Assembly (NCBI GenBank): GCA_013215815.1
Contig: JABSQP010000018.1
Span: forward strand, 1-42,294
From: Alphaproteobacteria bacterium
GTDB taxonomy: Bacteria > Pseudomonadota > Alphaproteobacteria > Micavibrionales > Micavibrionaceae
Length of the DNA: 42,294 bases
Reading direction: 5' to 3'
Shown: positions 40,927-42,294 of the stretch, piece after piece
Numbering within the stretch: position 1 is the first letter of the stretch
How the letters are laid out: each line of letters starts with the position of its first letter
Notes under the pieces: generated by a model
Seen by the model: the letters and a program-made list of their open reading frames with translations, nothing else
Database searches by the model: none
Told to the model about the DNA's origin: nothing
Program-made: the position numbers and the translations under genes

Positions 40927-42294
40927 TTACTTATCATTAAAGTAATTATAAATTGTCTCAGCCATCGTAGCAGAAATGCCCTCTACCTGTCGTAAATCTT
41001 CAATGGCCGCTGCCGCAACATCCTTGCCTGACCCGAACCGAAGAAGAAGTGCTTTTTTACGTTTAGCGCCAATACCAGGAATACCATCCAGCGGTGATTT
41101 CTGAATATCTCCCTTACGGCGTGTGCGATGTGCCCCGATAGCAAAACGGTGCACTTCATCACGGAGCCGCTGCAGATAATGTAATGTTGGATCATTTAAA
41201 GGCAACATGATCGAATCTTTATCCTTCATAAAGAACTGCTCTCTTCCTGCATTACGATCGGGCCCTTTAGCGATTGCCACGACAGTTACATCATCAAATA
41301 CACCGAGGTCTTCGAGCGTTTCAGTGACGGCACTAAGTTGCCCCTTCCCACCATCAATCAAAAGTAAGTTTGGCCATGCCTCACTAGACTTATCGACGTT
41401 TTCCTTGAGCGCTCTGGAGAAACGACGCGTCATCACTTCACGCATCATGCCGTAATCATCACTCTTGTCAGCACTTTTAATATTGAATTTACGATAAGCG
41501 TTTTTCTGAAAGCCCTCTTCCCCGGCGACAACCATCGCTCCGACCTGATTGGTGCCAGAGATATGAGAGTTGTCGTAAACCTCTATGCGCTTTGGTACAT
41601 CGTCCATATCAAAGAGTTCAGCAACAGCCTTCAAATGTTTCTTCTCATTTGCTTGTGTTGATAAGCGGCGCGCCAGAGAATCTTCTGCGTTCTTCAGTAC
41701 AAATTCGATAAGGCGTTTTCTTTGTCCTCGTGCAGGTTTAGATATTGAAACCTTTGCCCCTTCCCTTTTTAGAGAGAATGCTTGTTGTAATAATTCCCGC
41801 TCTTCTGGATCGACATTCGCTAATATACTTTTAGGAACAGGCTTATTTTCGTAAAACTGAGCCATAAAAACAGACATAATGGTTTCCAACTCTTCGGCTT
41901 TATTATGCCTAGGAAAGTAAGCTCTGTTACCAAAATTTTGACCACTTCGGAAAAAGAAAACTTGAATACAGGATTGCCCTTCACGTTGAGCAAGAGCGAA
42001 TATATCGACGTCACCCAAGCCTTCAACATTTATATCTTGTTGCGCCTGAATAGCCGCAAGAGCCTTAATTTGATCACGCAAACCTGCTGCTACTTCATAC
42101 TCTTCATTTTCAGCAGCTTTTTGCATCTGATCAACAAAATAATCTTGTACAGCACGGCTTTCGCCAGAAAGAAATCGCCGTGCATGATCAACTTGCGCCG
42201 CATATTCTTGCTTGCTCACCAAATCAACACAGGGAGCGGTGCACCGTTTAATATGATATTGAAGACAAGGACGAGAGCGATTTGCAAATACACT
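40927..42294 (-). CDS. uvrC: Excinuclease ABC subunit C (C-terminal 455 residues)
   Basis: The frame is open to the right edge, so the N-terminal GIY-YIG nuclease domain is outside. Visible are the Cys-containing linker (CLQYHIKRCTAPC), the UVR domain (AVQDYFVDQMQKAAENEEYE, VAAGLRDQIKALAAIQAQQD), the C-terminal RNase H-like endonuclease domain (RIEVYDNSHISGTNQVGAMV, NLLLIDGGKGQLSAV with the catalytic Asp residues) and a double helix-hairpin-helix (LDGIPGIGAKRKKALLLRFG and VEGISATMAETIY). It makes the incisions 3' and 5' to UvrB-bound DNA damage. It is convergent with the gene at 40535. Confidence 0.96.
   Translation of the reverse strand, partial: SVFANRSRPCLQYHIKRCTAPCVDLVSKQEYAAQVDHARRFLSGESRAVQDYFVDQMQKAAENEEYEVAAGLRDQIKALAAIQAQQDINVEGLGDVDIFALAQREGQSCIQVFFFRSGQNFGNRAYFPRHNKAEELETIMSVFMAQFYENKPVPKSILANVDPEERELLQQAFSLKREGAKVSISKPARGQRKRLIEFVLKNAEDSLARRLSTQANEKKHLKAVAELFDMDDVPKRIEVYDNSHISGTNQVGAMVVAGEEGFQKNAYRKFNIKSADKSDDYGMMREVMTRRFSRALKENVDKSSEAWPNLLLIDGGKGQLSAVTETLEDLGVFDDVTVVAIAKGPDRNAGREQFFMKDKDSIMLPLNDPTLHYLQRLRDEVHRFAIGAHRTRRKGDIQKSPLDGIPGIGAKRKKALLLRFGSGKDVAAAAIEDLRQVEGISATMAETIYNYFNDK

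Noticed and set aside
1-42294. CRISPR array, prophage, insertion sequence, tRNA or rRNA
   Set aside because: Reading both strands showed no spaced direct repeats other than RTX codons, no transposase or integrase, and no cloverleaf or rRNA-like stretch.

Overview
The window looks like the chromosome of an AT-leaning alphaproteobacterium (GC roughly low-to-mid 40s % by eye). The main evidence is a 5-aminolevulinate synthase (the C4 route to heme, with the PLP lysine at residue 248 as in Rhodobacter), an hrcA-grpE-dnaK-dnaJ stress cluster, a CAF17/YgfZ protein, a bactofilin, and a fragment of the alphaproteobacterial SUV3-like helicase. I cannot name the genus; a Micavibrio-like lineage is only a guess. 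I see no rRNA, tRNA, insertion sequence, prophage or CRISPR array. Genes are tightly packed: no gene-free stretch exceeds 300 bases, many same-strand neighbours overlap by 1-30 bases, and five convergent pairs overlap at their stop codons.

Layout. 1-1772: start of an RTX-repeat protein running off the left edge, a metallopeptidase-like protein with a broken zinc site, and a 57-residue YjfB-like protein. 1769-7877: ribokinase, ALA synthase, a tetR-rnfD-like-DUF2330 membrane operon, adenosine kinase. 7877-15261: an orphan oligopeptide-binding protein, a lipoprotein, an ATP-grasp ligase, a GNAT-like protein, a GT9 glycosyltransferase, ygfZ, a HAD phosphatase and a gene broken by an in-frame amber codon. 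15245-21508: pyruvate phosphate dikinase, an unknown protein, and the trmN6-DUF2147-S49 protease-GNAT operon. 21538-24477: polyprenyl diphosphate synthase, then a metal module: an HMA lipoprotein, an outer-membrane-like protein, a periplasmic HMA protein and a CsoR repressor, followed by a convergent Rap1a/Tai-like protein. 24490-28449: the helicase C-terminal fragment, a large unknown secreted protein and hemW. 28442-36401: rph-rdgB-hemW facing the stress cluster hrcA-(secreted unknown)-grpE-dnaK-(DHFR/RibD-like)-dnaJ. 36417-42294: hotdog thioesterase, small membrane protein, dapB, nth, bactofilin, two small ORFs sharing one frame across a stop codon, an unknown protein, and uvrC running off the right edge.

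The most interesting part is the metal module at 22559-24100. Two paralogous extracytoplasmic HMA proteins (one lipidated, one soluble) flank an outer-membrane-like protein, and the last gene encodes a CsoR with the canonical Cys-His-Cys ligand set. A perfect 7-bp inverted repeat lies between the -35 and -10 boxes of a promoter whose predicted start coincides with the ATG of the outer-membrane-like gene. This suggests a self-regulated, probably copper-responsive, envelope metal-handling system made from a leaderless message, without a P-type ATPase in view. Three other genes (hrcA, 36945, 40535) also have a -10 box only 7-10 bases before the ATG and no Shine-Dalgarno, so leaderless expression may be common here.
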